DNA from: Rikenella sp031549665
Lineage (GTDB): Bacteria; Bacteroidota; Bacteroidia; Bacteroidales; Rikenellaceae
Direction of reading: 5' to 3'
Length of the DNA: 64,000 bases
NCBI GenBank assembly: GCA_031549665.1
Contig: JAVBPJ010000011.1
Coordinates: forward strand, 22,677-86,676
The notes beneath the pieces are model-generated. The model saw only the letters and a list, made by a program, of their open reading frames with translations, had not been told where the DNA came from and made no database searches. Within the stretch, counting starts at the first letter, position 1, and each line of letters begins with the position of its first letter. Position numbers and translations under genes: made by a program. Below are positions 1 to 8,466 of this stretch, one piece after another.

Positions 1-746
1 CCCAACACCGCACCATCCGCCGCTTTGAACAGACCCCCGTTCCCGAGGAGGTCGTCCGGCTTTTGTGCGAGGCCGCAACACGAGCCTCGAACACCGGCAA
101 CATGCAACTATACAGCCTGATAACCACCACCGACCCGGCATTGCGGGGGGAGTTGGCCGACTGCCATTTCAACCAGCCCGCCGCGCAGGCTCCGCTGCTG
201 GTTACGTTTTGCGCCGACATCCACCGTTTCGGCCAATGGTGCGAACAACGCGGCACCGAACCCGCTTTCGACTACTTTTTGTGGTTTGTGAACGGAGCCA
301 TCGACGCGTTGCTCGCCTCGCAGAACTTCGCCCTCGAAGCCGAAGCCAACGGGCTGGGAATCTGCTATCTGGGAACCACCACCTACACTGCCCGGCGGAT
401 CATCCGCATCCTGAAACTTCCCGTGGGCGTTGTCCCCGTAGCCACCCTGGCCGTGGGCTATCCCGCAGAACAGCCTCCGTTGACCGACCGCCTGCCCGTC
501 GAAGCCATCCGCCATCAGGACTACTACCGCCCCTACTCCTCCGAGGCGATCGACCGCATTTGGGCCGAACGCGAAGCCAGCGAGGAGACCGCCCGGCTGA
601 TCGCCGAAAACGAGCTGCCAAACCTTGCCCGTATCTTCACCGAACGGCGCTATCCGAGCGACGACAGCCGGAACTTCTCGTACGACTACTTGAAAGCGTT
701 GCAGGAGCAGGGATTCTTCGAGTTTAACTTCCGATGCGAAGTCTGA
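1..746 (+). CDS. nitroreductase family protein (5' end outside window)
   Basis: The reading frame is already open at the left edge (first full codon at base 3) and ends with TGA at 744-746, so the N-terminus is missing. The first visible residues read RTIRRFEQTPVPEE, the typical opening of FMN-dependent nitroreductases ('R-S/T-I-R-x-F'), followed by ATRASNTGNMQ, the usual FMN-contacting 'APS..N.QP' region, and a GLGICYLG segment in the middle. Such enzymes reduce nitro, quinone or flavin substrates with NAD(P)H; the substrate cannot be told from sequence. The stop overlaps the start of the next gene by 13 bases, so the two are probably translationally coupled. Confidence 0.8.
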   Translation, partial: QHRTIRRFEQTPVPEEVVRLLCEAATRASNTGNMQLYSLITTTDPALRGELADCHFNQPAAQAPLLVTFCADIHRFGQWCEQRGTEPAFDYFLWFVNGAIDALLASQNFALEAEANGLGICYLGTTTYTARRIIRILKLPVGVVPVATLAVGYPAEQPPLTDRLPVEAIRHQDYYRPYSSEAIDRIWAEREASEETARLIAENELPNLARIFTERRYPSDDSRNFSYDYLKALQEQGFFEFNFRCEV

Positions 747-1705
747 TCGAAGCCGTTCCGAACTTCAGCGAGGGACGAAATCTGCCGACCATCGAGGCAA
801 TCGCCCAAGCCGCCCGGGAGGTCGCCCGCGTACTCCACATCGACCGCGGCGAGGCAGCCAACCGCACCGTCATTACGCTGGCCGGAACTCCGGCGCAGGT
901 AACCGAGGCCGCCTTCCGGATGGTCCGCACCGCATCGCAACTCATCGACATGCGCTCCCAGCGCGGCGAACATCCCCGCATCGGGGCCGCCGACGTGTTG
1001 CCGCTCGTTCCCATCGAGGGCATCTCGCTGGAAGAGTGCGCCGAACTTGCCCGCACCCTCGGAAAACGGATCGGCGAAGAACTAGGCATCCCCGTGTACT
1101 GCTACGAAGCCGCCGCCACCGAGGCCTACCGCCGTCCGCTGGAAGCCTGCCGCCGCGGCCACTACGAGGGGCTTCCCGACAAACTGAAAGACCCCCGCTG
1201 GCGGCCCGACTTCGGCCCGGCGGAGTTCACCGAATCGGTCGCCCGGAGCGGAGCGACCATCGTCGGCGCACGACACTTTCTGGGAGCCGTCAACTTCAAC
1301 CTCAACACCGCCGAAGTCGAACCGGCCCGGGCCATCGCCTGCGAGGTGCGCGCCAGCAGCGGAGGACTGCCCTGCCTGAAGGCCATCGGGTGGTACATCG
1401 CCGAGTACGGATGCGCCCAGGTGTCGACCAACCTGACCGACATGCACACCACCTCGCTGTGGAGCGCCTACAAGGCCGTTTCTGCCGCCGCCGCGCGGCG
1501 CGGAGTGCAGGTTACCGGCACCGAAGTGATCGGCCTGCTGCCCGAATGGGTACTGGCCGAAGCAGGGCGCGAGGCACGCAACGACCCGCACATGGATTCC
1601 GAAGCAGCCCTGCGTGCGGCCATCGAAACGCTGGGACTGGGGACCCTCCGCCCCTTCGACCCCGACAAACGGATCGTGGAACGGCTATTGGCCTCCTCGC
1701 TGTAA
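734..1705 (+). CDS. glutamate formimidoyltransferase
   Basis: A 323-residue protein starting MRSLIEAVPNFSEGR, the hallmark N-terminus of formiminotransferases, with the conserved SQRGEHPRIGAAD segment that carries the catalytic His of the family, and a C-terminal formiminotransferase subdomain (ATIVGARHFLGAVNFNLNT). It transfers the formimino group of N-formimidoyl-glutamate to tetrahydrofolate during histidine breakdown. The cyclodeaminase domain found in the mammalian bifunctional enzyme is absent, as is usual for Bacteroidales single-domain versions. The ATG lies inside the end of the preceding nitroreductase gene. No other hut gene is in the window. Confidence 0.88.
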   Translation: MRSLIEAVPNFSEGRNLPTIEAIAQAAREVARVLHIDRGEAANRTVITLAGTPAQVTEAAFRMVRTASQLIDMRSQRGEHPRIGAADVLPLVPIEGISLEECAELARTLGKRIGEELGIPVYCYEAAATEAYRRPLEACRRGHYEGLPDKLKDPRWRPDFGPAEFTESVARSGATIVGARHFLGAVNFNLNTAEVEPARAIACEVRASSGGLPCLKAIGWYIAEYGCAQVSTNLTDMHTTSLWSAYKAVSAAAARRGVQVTGTEVIGLLPEWVLAEAGREARNDPHMDSEAALRAAIETLGLGTLRPFDPDKRIVERLLASSL

Positions 1706-1802
1706 TCTTCCGGCTCGCTCCCCAGTCCAAGGGGGCCCTTTGGGCGGGGGGATGCTCTTTTCCACATTTTTACTACCTTTATCCCCCGAAATGCCGCACG
1801 CC

Positions 1803-3953
1803 ATGAAAAAGACCACCCTAATCATTCTGTTCCTAATCATCATAGGCTGTTTCGCTATGATTTTCCTGATGAGAAAGCCGAACGAGACCCCGCTCTCCCT
1901 GCTCCCCTACCCCGTCGCCCGCATCGACACCGCGGTACACGACAACTATCACGGCACCCTGATCGCCGACCCCTACCGCTGGCTCGAAGACGACCATTCG
2001 GAAGAGACGGCCGCCTGGGTAACGGCCGAAAACGAAGTTACCCAACACTACCTGACCCAAATTCCCTACCGCGAACAGATCCGCCAGCGGCTCACGCTGC
2101 TTTACAACTACCCGAAAGAGGGGCTTCCCCAACGGGTCGGCGACTACTACTTCGTGTTCAAGAACGACGGGCTGCAAAACCAAGCCGTACTGCACCGTCA
2201 AAAAGGGCTGGACGGCGCTCCCGAACCGTTCCTCGACCCCAACACCCTCTCGACAGACGGCACGGTGGCGTTGACAAACATCCAATTTTCGGACGACAAC
2301 ACATTGATGGCCTACACCCTGTCGGGTTCGGGATCGGACTGGACAGAGATTCACCTGATGGAGGTCGCCACCGGCAAAAAGCGGGACGACGTGATCCGTT
2401 GGGTGAAATTCGGCGGCATCAGCTGGGGCGACAACGGCTTCTATTACAGCCGCTACGACGAACCCGCCGAACACGCCTATTCGGCGAAAAACGAACACCA
2501 AAAGGTCTACTTCCACCAACTGGGGCAACCTCAGGCGGCCGACCGGCTGATCTACAGCGATCCGCAGCACCCGCTCCGCTATTTTAGCGCCGCGGAGAGC
2601 GACGACCGCCGGTGGACGTTCGTCATCGCCTCGGAAGGGACTCACGGGACCGAGATCCTGGTCAAAGGGAAAAACGACAAGGCGTTCCGCGTACTCTTCC
2701 CCGGCTTCGAAAACGACTACCTACTGGTCGACTGCCAAAGCGACAAGGCCCTCTTCCTGACCAACCAGGGAGCCCCCAACTACAAACTGATCCAGGTGGC
2801 CCTGACCGGAACGCCTCAAATCACCGAAATCATTCCCGAAAAGAGCGACCTGCTGCAATGGGTTACCGCCGCGGGCGAATACCTCTTTGCCGGATACCTG
2901 CAAAACGTAACCAGCCACGTCTACCAGTACTCCGAATCGGGACAACTGGTGCGCGAAGTGCAGCTTCCGCCGAACGGCACCGTAACCGGCTTCGATGGGA
3001 AACGGGCCGACAAGGAGCTTTTCTACAGCTTCGTCAACTTCAACACCCCCACCACCTCGTACCGTTTCGACGTCGCCACCGGACATTCGACCCTGTACTA
3101 CCAGCCGAAAGTCAATTTCGACGTATCGCAATACGTTACCGAGCAGGTCTTCTACCCCTCGAAAGACGGGACGAAGATTCCCATGTTCCTGGTGTATAAA
3201 AAGGGACTCGTGCAGGACGGATCGCACCCCACCTACCTCTACGCCTACGGCGGTTTCAACATCAGCCGCACGCCCGGTTTTTCGCCCTCAACCATCCTGC
3301 TGCTCGAACAGGGAGGCGTTTACGCCCTGGCCAACATCCGGGGCGGCGGCGAGTTCGGCGAGGAGTGGCACCGGGCCGGCATGCTCGAAAAGAAACAGAA
3401 CGTTTTCGACGACTTCATCGCCGCCGGCGAATACCTGATCCGCAACGGATACACCACCTCGAAAAAACTGGCCATCGGCGGCGGATCGAACGGAGGGTTG
3501 CTGGTGGGAGCCTGCATGGTGCAACGTCCCGACCTGTTTGGGGTCGCCATCCCCAACGTCGGAGTACTCGACATGCTGCGCTACCACAAATTCACGGTAG
3601 GCTGGGGCTGGGCCGTGGAGTACGGATCGAGCGACCAGCCCGATCAGTTCGCCTACCTGCTCCGCTACTCCCCGCTGCACAACATCCAAAAAGGACGCTG
3701 CTATCCGGCTACCCTGATCCTGACCGGCGACCACGACGACCGCGTGGTTCCGGCCCACTCCTTCAAGTTCGGGGCCTCGCTCCAGGCCGCCCAGGGATGC
3801 GAAAATCCGGTTCTGGTACGCATCGACATCAAAGCGGGCCACGGAGGCGGAAAACCCATCTCGAAAGTGATCAACGAACACACCGACATCTGGTCGTTCC
3901 TGCTGTGGAACTCCGGCGTACGGGCGTTGGAACAACCCCTTTCCTCCCAGTAA
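1803..3953 (+). CDS. prolyl oligopeptidase family serine peptidase (S9A)
   Basis: The ATG at 1803 (MKKTTLIILF) gives a 716-residue protein with a hydrophobic N-terminal segment (residues 5-24) that acts as a membrane anchor or lipoprotein signal (IIIGC). Upstream in-frame codons lie over the previous gene and were not used. An N-terminal beta-propeller (YRWLEDDHSEET near residue 58 is typical of S9A) is followed by an alpha/beta-hydrolase domain with the nucleophile motif GGSNGG (Ser about residue 561), Asp in GDHDDRVVP (about 645) and His in AGHGGG (about 680). It should cleave short peptides after proline in the periplasm. All three triad residues are present. Confidence 0.92.
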   Translation: MKKTTLIILFLIIIGCFAMIFLMRKPNETPLSLLPYPVARIDTAVHDNYHGTLIADPYRWLEDDHSEETAAWVTAENEVTQHYLTQIPYREQIRQRLTLLYNYPKEGLPQRVGDYYFVFKNDGLQNQAVLHRQKGLDGAPEPFLDPNTLSTDGTVALTNIQFSDDNTLMAYTLSGSGSDWTEIHLMEVATGKKRDDVIRWVKFGGISWGDNGFYYSRYDEPAEHAYSAKNEHQKVYFHQLGQPQAADRLIYSDPQHPLRYFSAAESDDRRWTFVIASEGTHGTEILVKGKNDKAFRVLFPGFENDYLLVDCQSDKALFLTNQGAPNYKLIQVALTGTPQITEIIPEKSDLLQWVTAAGEYLFAGYLQNVTSHVYQYSESGQLVREVQLPPNGTVTGFDGKRADKELFYSFVNFNTPTTSYRFDVATGHSTLYYQPKVNFDVSQYVTEQVFYPSKDGTKIPMFLVYKKGLVQDGSHPTYLYAYGGFNISRTPGFSPSTILLLEQGGVYALANIRGGGEFGEEWHRAGMLEKKQNVFDDFIAAGEYLIRNGYTTSKKLAIGGGSNGGLLVGACMVQRPDLFGVAIPNVGVLDMLRYHKFTVGWGWAVEYGSSDQPDQFAYLLRYSPLHNIQKGRCYPATLILTGDHDDRVVPAHSFKFGASLQAAQGCENPVLVRIDIKAGHGGGKPISKVINEHTDIWSFLLWNSGVRALEQPLSSQ

Positions 3954-4008
3954 AACAACCCGTTCAGCACATTCAATAAATCCAACACATAAAAAATCAC
4001 CCTGCACC

Positions 4009-4764
4009 ATGAACAGAAGAAAAATCGTTGCCGGCAACTGGAAAATGAACACCACCCCCGCCGAGGGAGTCGCCCTGCTCAAGGGCGTGACCGCCCTGAA
4101 AGCAGGCGTGGCCAGCGACGTCGAACTGATTGTCGGCGTTCCCTTCACCCACCTCTGCTGCGTGAAAGACGAGGCTGCAAAAGCCGGCATCGCCGTAGCG
4201 GCGCAAAATTGCGCCGACCACGAGTCGGGCGCCTACACCGGCGAAGTGTCGGCCAAGATGATCGCCTCGCTCGGAGCCAAATACGTGATCCTGGGCCACT
4301 CGGAACGCCGCGAATACTACGGCGAAACCAGCGCCACCCTCAACGCAAAACTGACGCTCTGCTACGCCAACGGCCTGACCCCGATCTACTGCGTGGGCGA
4401 AAAACTCGACGAACGCGAAGCAGGCAAACACTTCGACGTGGTACGCCAACAGATCGAGGAGGTGGCTTTCAACCTGACCCCCGAACAGTTCGCCTCGCTG
4501 GTAATCGCCTACGAACCCGTGTGGGCCATCGGAACCGGCAAGACCGCCACTTCCGACCAGGCGCAGGAGATCCACGCCTACATCCGCACCGTGCTGGCCG
4601 AAAAATTCGGCGCCGCCGCCGCTGCAACCCCCATCCTGTACGGCGGAAGCTGCAAGCCCTCGAACGCCGTCGAAATCTTCGCCAAGGCCGACGTAGACGG
4701 CGGACTGATCGGCGGAGCCGCCCTGGTGGCCGACGATTTCATCGGCATCGCCAAATCGTTCTAA
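4009..4764 (+). CDS. tpiA: triosephosphate isomerase
   Basis: A 251-residue TIM barrel of normal length. It has VAGNWKMN with the catalytic Lys at about residue 12, GHSERR with the electrophilic His near 97, and AYEPVWAIGTG with the catalytic Glu near 168, plus the C-terminal phosphate-binding YGGSCKPSN. It interconverts glyceraldehyde-3-phosphate and dihydroxyacetone phosphate in glycolysis. It lies 55 bases after the peptidase gene and ends before a strong hairpin terminator. Confidence 0.98.
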   Translation: MNRRKIVAGNWKMNTTPAEGVALLKGVTALKAGVASDVELIVGVPFTHLCCVKDEAAKAGIAVAAQNCADHESGAYTGEVSAKMIASLGAKYVILGHSERREYYGETSATLNAKLTLCYANGLTPIYCVGEKLDEREAGKHFDVVRQQIEEVAFNLTPEQFASLVIAYEPVWAIGTGKTATSDQAQEIHAYIRTVLAEKFGAAAAATPILYGGSCKPSNAVEIFAKADVDGGLIGGAALVADDFIGIAKSF

Positions 4765-4787
4765 TCCCCCGTAGGATTCAAGTCAAG

Positions 4788-4822
4788 AAGCGGCGGCCCC
4801 ATCGTGGGGCCGCCGCTTTTCA
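4788..4822 (+). terminator. intrinsic terminator after tpiA
   Basis: A perfect 13-bp stem (AAGCGGCGGCCCC paired with its complement) with a 5-base loop, followed by TTTTC, lies 24 bases past the tpiA stop. Confidence 0.85.
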
Positions 4823-4850
4823 GTTTGGACGGAGAGAGGCGATCGCCCGC

Positions 4851-5543
4851 TCAGGGAAAAATCGGAGCCAGCTCCAGCAGCGACCGAATCTCGTAAGTCG
4901 GCTGCTGCTCGCACGCAAGCCCGTGCGGATTGTAAAAAACCGTATCCATCCCCACGGCTCCGGCGCCGTAAACATCGTTGTAGGCGTCGTCGCCGATCAT
5001 CGCCGATTCGGCCGCCTTGACCCCCGCCTTGCGGAGCGCATACTCGAAAATACCCGGATTCGGCTTGTTGACCCCCGCAAATTCCGACGTAACGATCCGC
5101 TGGAAGTAGCCCGCCAGCCCGCTCTGTTCCACTTTATGAAACTGGACCTCGTTGAAGCCGTTGGTAATAAGCGACATGGCGTAACCTTTCCGCTGCAGAT
5201 CGTCGAGCGATTCGATTGAATGGGGCAGCAGAGCATTGTACGACGGCACGATGCGCAGGTAGTCGTCGCTCATCTGCTCGGAGAGCGCTCCGTCGTCGAC
5301 CCCGGCCGAGGCGAGCAATTCCGAAAAACGCTGGTTGCGCAGCGTGCGCCGATCCACAATCCCGTCGCGGTACAGGTTCCACAGGCGGTCGTTGATGCGA
5401 CGAAAACGGCCATAATAGGTGTCGAAATCAGGGAAAAAACGGCCCATTTCGAACGAGGCGTACAGCTCCTGCTGGGCTGCCCGCTGGTTTTGGTCCACGT
5501 CCCAAAAAGTGTTGTCGAGGTCGAAAAAAAGGTGTCGATACAT
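4851..5543 (-). CDS. YjjG-family noncanonical pyrimidine nucleotidase (HAD phosphatase)
   Basis: The start chosen is the ATG at 5543 (MYRHLFFDLDNTFWD), giving 230 residues; codons further upstream would lie before the promoter. HAD motif I is DLDNT near residue 9, motif II is LITNGFN, and motif III/IV is KPNPGIFEYAL...MIGDDAYNDVYGA. The YjjG-like pattern (N-terminal FFDLDNTFWD, cap helices, C-terminal PTYEIRSLLEL) suggests a 5'-nucleotidase that removes phosphate from nucleoside monophosphates, but the substrate is inferred. A -7 box lies 10 bases upstream of the ATG, so the leader is only a few bases long. Confidence 0.82.
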   Translation of the reverse strand: MYRHLFFDLDNTFWDVDQNQRAAQQELYASFEMGRFFPDFDTYYGRFRRINDRLWNLYRDGIVDRRTLRNQRFSELLASAGVDDGALSEQMSDDYLRIVPSYNALLPHSIESLDDLQRKGYAMSLITNGFNEVQFHKVEQSGLAGYFQRIVTSEFAGVNKPNPGIFEYALRKAGVKAAESAMIGDDAYNDVYGAGAVGMDTVFYNPHGLACEQQPTYEIRSLLELAPIFP

Positions 5544-5553
5544 AAGGAAAGTC

Positions 5554-5561
5554 CAAAGGTA
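5554..5561 (-). promoter_or_regulatory. Bacteroidota -7 box for the YjjG-like gene
   Basis: On the minus strand this reads TACCTTTG, matching the TAnnTTTG consensus recognised by the phylum's primary sigma factor. A TTTG is present further upstream but not at the usual 19-21 base spacing. Confidence 0.55.
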
Positions 5562-5585
5562 CAAAAAATGGACAAATAAGGCGAC

Positions 5586-5627
5586 CTGACAAAATGTCAG
5601 CAAAATTCCTTTGGCATAGCTATTGTA
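5586..5627 (+). promoter_or_regulatory. palindrome plus sigma-54-like -24/-12 promoter before dnaK
   Basis: A perfect inverted repeat CTGACA-AAA-TGTCAG occupies 5586-5600. Eleven bases later TTGGCAT (5611-5617), five bases, then TTGTA (5623-5627) reproduce the sigma-54 layout TGGCAC-N5-TTGCW with two mismatches: the spacing from GG to the -13 G is exact, but the invariant-type GC is GT. Predicted transcription starts near 5638, 58 bases before the dnaK ATG. No TAnnTTTG box lies at a suitable place for dnaK. The palindrome is presumably a regulator site; the regulator is unknown. Confidence 0.5.
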
Positions 5628-5695
5628 GATAATGGAGGAAACAAAACCAACCCGAAAACCAACAGAAAACAAACTTAAAAACAGATAACACAGCC

Positions 5696-7597
5696 ATGGG
5701 AAAAATTATTGGTATCGACTTGGGTACCACCAATTCGTGCGTTTCGGTGATGGAGGGGAACGAACCCGTCGTAATCACCAACAGCGAGGGGCACCGGACA
5801 ACCCCCTCGATTGTCGCTTTCACCGAAGGAGGCGAGCGTAAAGTGGGCGAACCGGCCAAACGTCAGGCCATTACCAACCCGCAGCGCACCGTTTCGTCCA
5901 TCAAACGGTTCATGGGCGAAACTTTCGATCAGGTATCGAAAGAGGTCGGCCGCGTGTCGTACAAAGTGGTCAAAGGCGAGAACAACACCCCCCGCGTGGC
6001 CATCGACGACCGCCAGTACACCCCGCAGGAGATCTCGGCCATGGTTCTTCAGAAAATGAAGAAGACCGCCGAAGAGTACCTCGGCCAAGAGGTACACGAA
6101 GCGGTTATTACCGTACCCGCCTACTTCTCCGACTCGCAACGCCAGGCCACCAAAGAGGCCGGCGAGATCGCCGGACTGAAAGTGAGCCGCATCATCAACG
6201 AACCCACCGCGGCCGCCCTGGCCTACGGCCTGGACAAAATCCACAAGGACATGAAGATCGCCGTGTACGACCTTGGCGGCGGTACGTTCGACATCTCGAT
6301 CCTGGAACTGGGCGACGGCGTGTTCGAAGTGAAATCGACCAACGGCGACACCCACCTCGGCGGCGACGACTTCGACCACATCATCATCGACTGGCTGGCC
6401 GAAGAGTTCCAGAAACAGCATGGCGTCGACCTGCGGAAAGACCCGATGGCCCTGCAACGCCTGAAAGAGGCCGCCGAAAAGGCCAAGATCGAGCTTTCGA
6501 GTTCGACCTCGACCGAAATCAACCTCCCCTACATCATGCCCATCGAGGGGATTCCGCAACACTTGGTCGTATCGCTCACCCGTGCGAAATTCGAACAACT
6601 GTGCGACAAACTGATCCAAGGCACCGTCGGCCCCTGCCGCCAAGCCCTCAAAGACGCCGGACTGAGCGCTTCGCAAATCGACGAAGTGATCCTTGTGGGC
6701 GGTTCGACCCGTATTCCCGCCATCCAAAAGGTGGTGGAAGAGTTCTTCGGCAAAGCCCCCTCTAAGGGAGTGAATCCCGACGAAGTGGTGGCCATCGGAG
6801 CCGCCATCCAGGGGGGCGTACTCACCGGCGAGGTGAAAGACGTGCTGCTGCTGGACGTTACCCCGCTGTCGCTGGGAATCGAAACCATGGGCGGCGTGAT
6901 GACCAAACTGATCGAGTCGAACACCACCATCCCCACGCGCAAGAGCGAAGTGTTCTCCACCGCGTCGGACAGCCAGCCCTCGGTCGAAATCCACATCCTG
7001 CAGGGCGAGCGCCCCATGGCCAACGGCAACAAGAGCCTCGGCCGCTTCCACCTGGACGGCATTCCGGCCGCTCCGCGCGGAGTGCCGCAAATCGAGGTAA
7101 CGTTCGATATCGACGCCAACGGCATCCTCCACGTATCGGCCAAAGACAAAGGCACGGGCAAGGAGCAGTCGATCCGCATCGAAGCCTCGTCGGGGCTGAA
7201 CGACACCGACATCCAACGGATGAAGGACGAAGCGAAAGCCAACGAAGCCGCCGACAAAGCCGAACGCGAAAAGGTGGACAAGGTGAACCAGGCCGACAGC
7301 ATGATCTTCTCGACCGAGAAACAGCTCAAGGAGTATGGCGACAAAGTGCCCGCCGACAAGAAAGCGGCCATCGAGAGCGCGCTCGAATCGCTGAAAGAGG
7401 CCCACAAGTCGCAAAATCTGGCCGACATCGACAAGTATAGCGAAGCGCTGAACGCCGCCTGGCAGGCCGCCTCGCAAGACATCTACAACGCCGGGAACGC
7501 CCAGCAGGGTCCGGCGGCAGGCGCCGACCAACCCGGCGGTGGAAACAGCCCCGAAGACGAAGGCCCCAAAGACGTCGACTTCGAGGAGGTGAAGTAA
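5696..7597 (+). CDS. dnaK: molecular chaperone DnaK (Hsp70)
   Basis: A 633-residue Hsp70 of normal length. The nucleotide-binding domain has GIDLGTTNSCVSV at the N-terminus, the VYDLGGGTFDIS phosphate-2 loop and the VGGSTRIPAIQ adenosine motif. The linker DVLLLDVTPLSLGIET leads to the substrate-binding domain, and the C-terminus ends GPKDVDFEEVK, the EEVD-like tail of bacterial DnaK. It folds and refolds cytosolic proteins with DnaJ and GrpE, neither of which is in the window. It is monocistronic here, with its own unusual promoter region and a strong terminator. Confidence 0.99.
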   Translation: MGKIIGIDLGTTNSCVSVMEGNEPVVITNSEGHRTTPSIVAFTEGGERKVGEPAKRQAITNPQRTVSSIKRFMGETFDQVSKEVGRVSYKVVKGENNTPRVAIDDRQYTPQEISAMVLQKMKKTAEEYLGQEVHEAVITVPAYFSDSQRQATKEAGEIAGLKVSRIINEPTAAALAYGLDKIHKDMKIAVYDLGGGTFDISILELGDGVFEVKSTNGDTHLGGDDFDHIIIDWLAEEFQKQHGVDLRKDPMALQRLKEAAEKAKIELSSSTSTEINLPYIMPIEGIPQHLVVSLTRAKFEQLCDKLIQGTVGPCRQALKDAGLSASQIDEVILVGGSTRIPAIQKVVEEFFGKAPSKGVNPDEVVAIGAAIQGGVLTGEVKDVLLLDVTPLSLGIETMGGVMTKLIESNTTIPTRKSEVFSTASDSQPSVEIHILQGERPMANGNKSLGRFHLDGIPAAPRGVPQIEVTFDIDANGILHVSAKDKGTGKEQSIRIEASSGLNDTDIQRMKDEAKANEAADKAEREKVDKVNQADSMIFSTEKQLKEYGDKVPADKKAAIESALESLKEAHKSQNLADIDKYSEALNAAWQAASQDIYNAGNAQQGPAAGADQPGGGNSPEDEGPKDVDFEEVK

Positions 7598-7627
7598 GGT
7601 CGGCTTAAACCGGTTCTTAGTAATGAC

Positions 7628-7666
7628 AAGGCCGCAGTAAACAATGTTTACTGCGGCCTTTTATTT
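7628..7666 (+). terminator. intrinsic terminator after dnaK
   Basis: A perfect 15-bp stem AAGGCCGCAGTAAAC with loop AAT and its complement, followed by TTATTTT. It lies 30 bases downstream of the dnaK stop. Confidence 0.9.
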
Positions 7667-7806
7667 TGCGATTTTGATGTTTAATTATTTTGGGAGCGAT
7701 TCGGATTCAACATATTCAAGGAATACGATGCAGACAATAAGACGAGGGAATGCTACGGAATAACGAAAAAACATACAACGTATTTACAAATCAACAAATA
7801 ACAAAG

Positions 7807-8283
7807 CTAATGAGTTTCTAATTTTTTATTCATCTTATAATTGGTAAGGTATAATTTGTTAGCCTTCCTCTTCTGTTCTTCATCCACTATAAACCCTTGT
7901 TTTTCAAAGAATGGTCGCGCTGTGATACTGATTTCCGAAGTTATCCTTACTGTGCCTTTTTCTTTGGCGTACCGTTCGAGTGTTTGGTAAAGCAATGTAG
8001 CGATTCCCTGATGCTGAAAATCCTTATGTACGAATAAAGTATGCATATACCCCGTATCGTTTATCGAGGCAAAGCCAATGATTTTACCCTTATCATTTTC
8101 AGCAACAATGTAATGTTGTTCGACAAACAGTTCATCCCAATGCGCTGTGTCATCTCCACACGAAGCCCAATCTTCTACTTCCTCGGCAGAATAATCTTTC
8201 CGGTTGACCGTTAAAACGGTACTTCTGTACAATTCCGTCATTTCGGGAACGTCGGAAACAGTTGCCTGGCGAATAGAGAACAT
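7807..8283 (-). CDS. GNAT family N-acetyltransferase
   Basis: A 158-residue protein beginning MFSIRQATVSDVPEM, the typical start of a GNAT fold. The acetyl-CoA-binding stretch VHKDFQHQGIATLLYQ is near residue 90 (motif Q/R-x-x-G-x-G/A) and the C-terminal FFEKQGF segment is conserved. It should acetylate an amine of a small molecule or protein; the substrate is unknown. The gene and its flanks (about 7670-8340) are clearly more AT-rich than the neighbours and use A/T-ending codons, which suggests recent acquisition. Confidence 0.85.
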   Translation of the reverse strand: MFSIRQATVSDVPEMTELYRSTVLTVNRKDYSAEEVEDWASCGDDTAHWDELFVEQHYIVAENDKGKIIGFASINDTGYMHTLFVHKDFQHQGIATLLYQTLERYAKEKGTVRITSEISITARPFFEKQGFIVDEEQKRKANKLYLTNYKMNKKLETH

Positions 8284-8401
8284 AATTTTTCCACGTTAAT
8301 TCTCTGCAAAATTACGTTTATACGGGCGTTTGTCATTCATGCAGTACAGATAGAAGTGTCAGCGTAACCGCCCGGTGATCGGAACGGCCACATTTGCCTC
8401 A

Positions 8402-8441
8402 TTTTAAAGGGCCCGCGTACGAAAAATTCCATACACGGGCC
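8402..8441 (-). terminator. intrinsic terminator after the beta-mannosidase gene
   Basis: On the minus strand GGCCCGTGTA pairs with TACGCGGGCC, with one mismatch in the stem, followed by CTTTAAAAT. It lies about 26 bases beyond the stop of the gene ending at 8467. Confidence 0.6.
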
Positions 8442-8466
8442 AAGAGTTTTCTAACAGATTAAAGGG

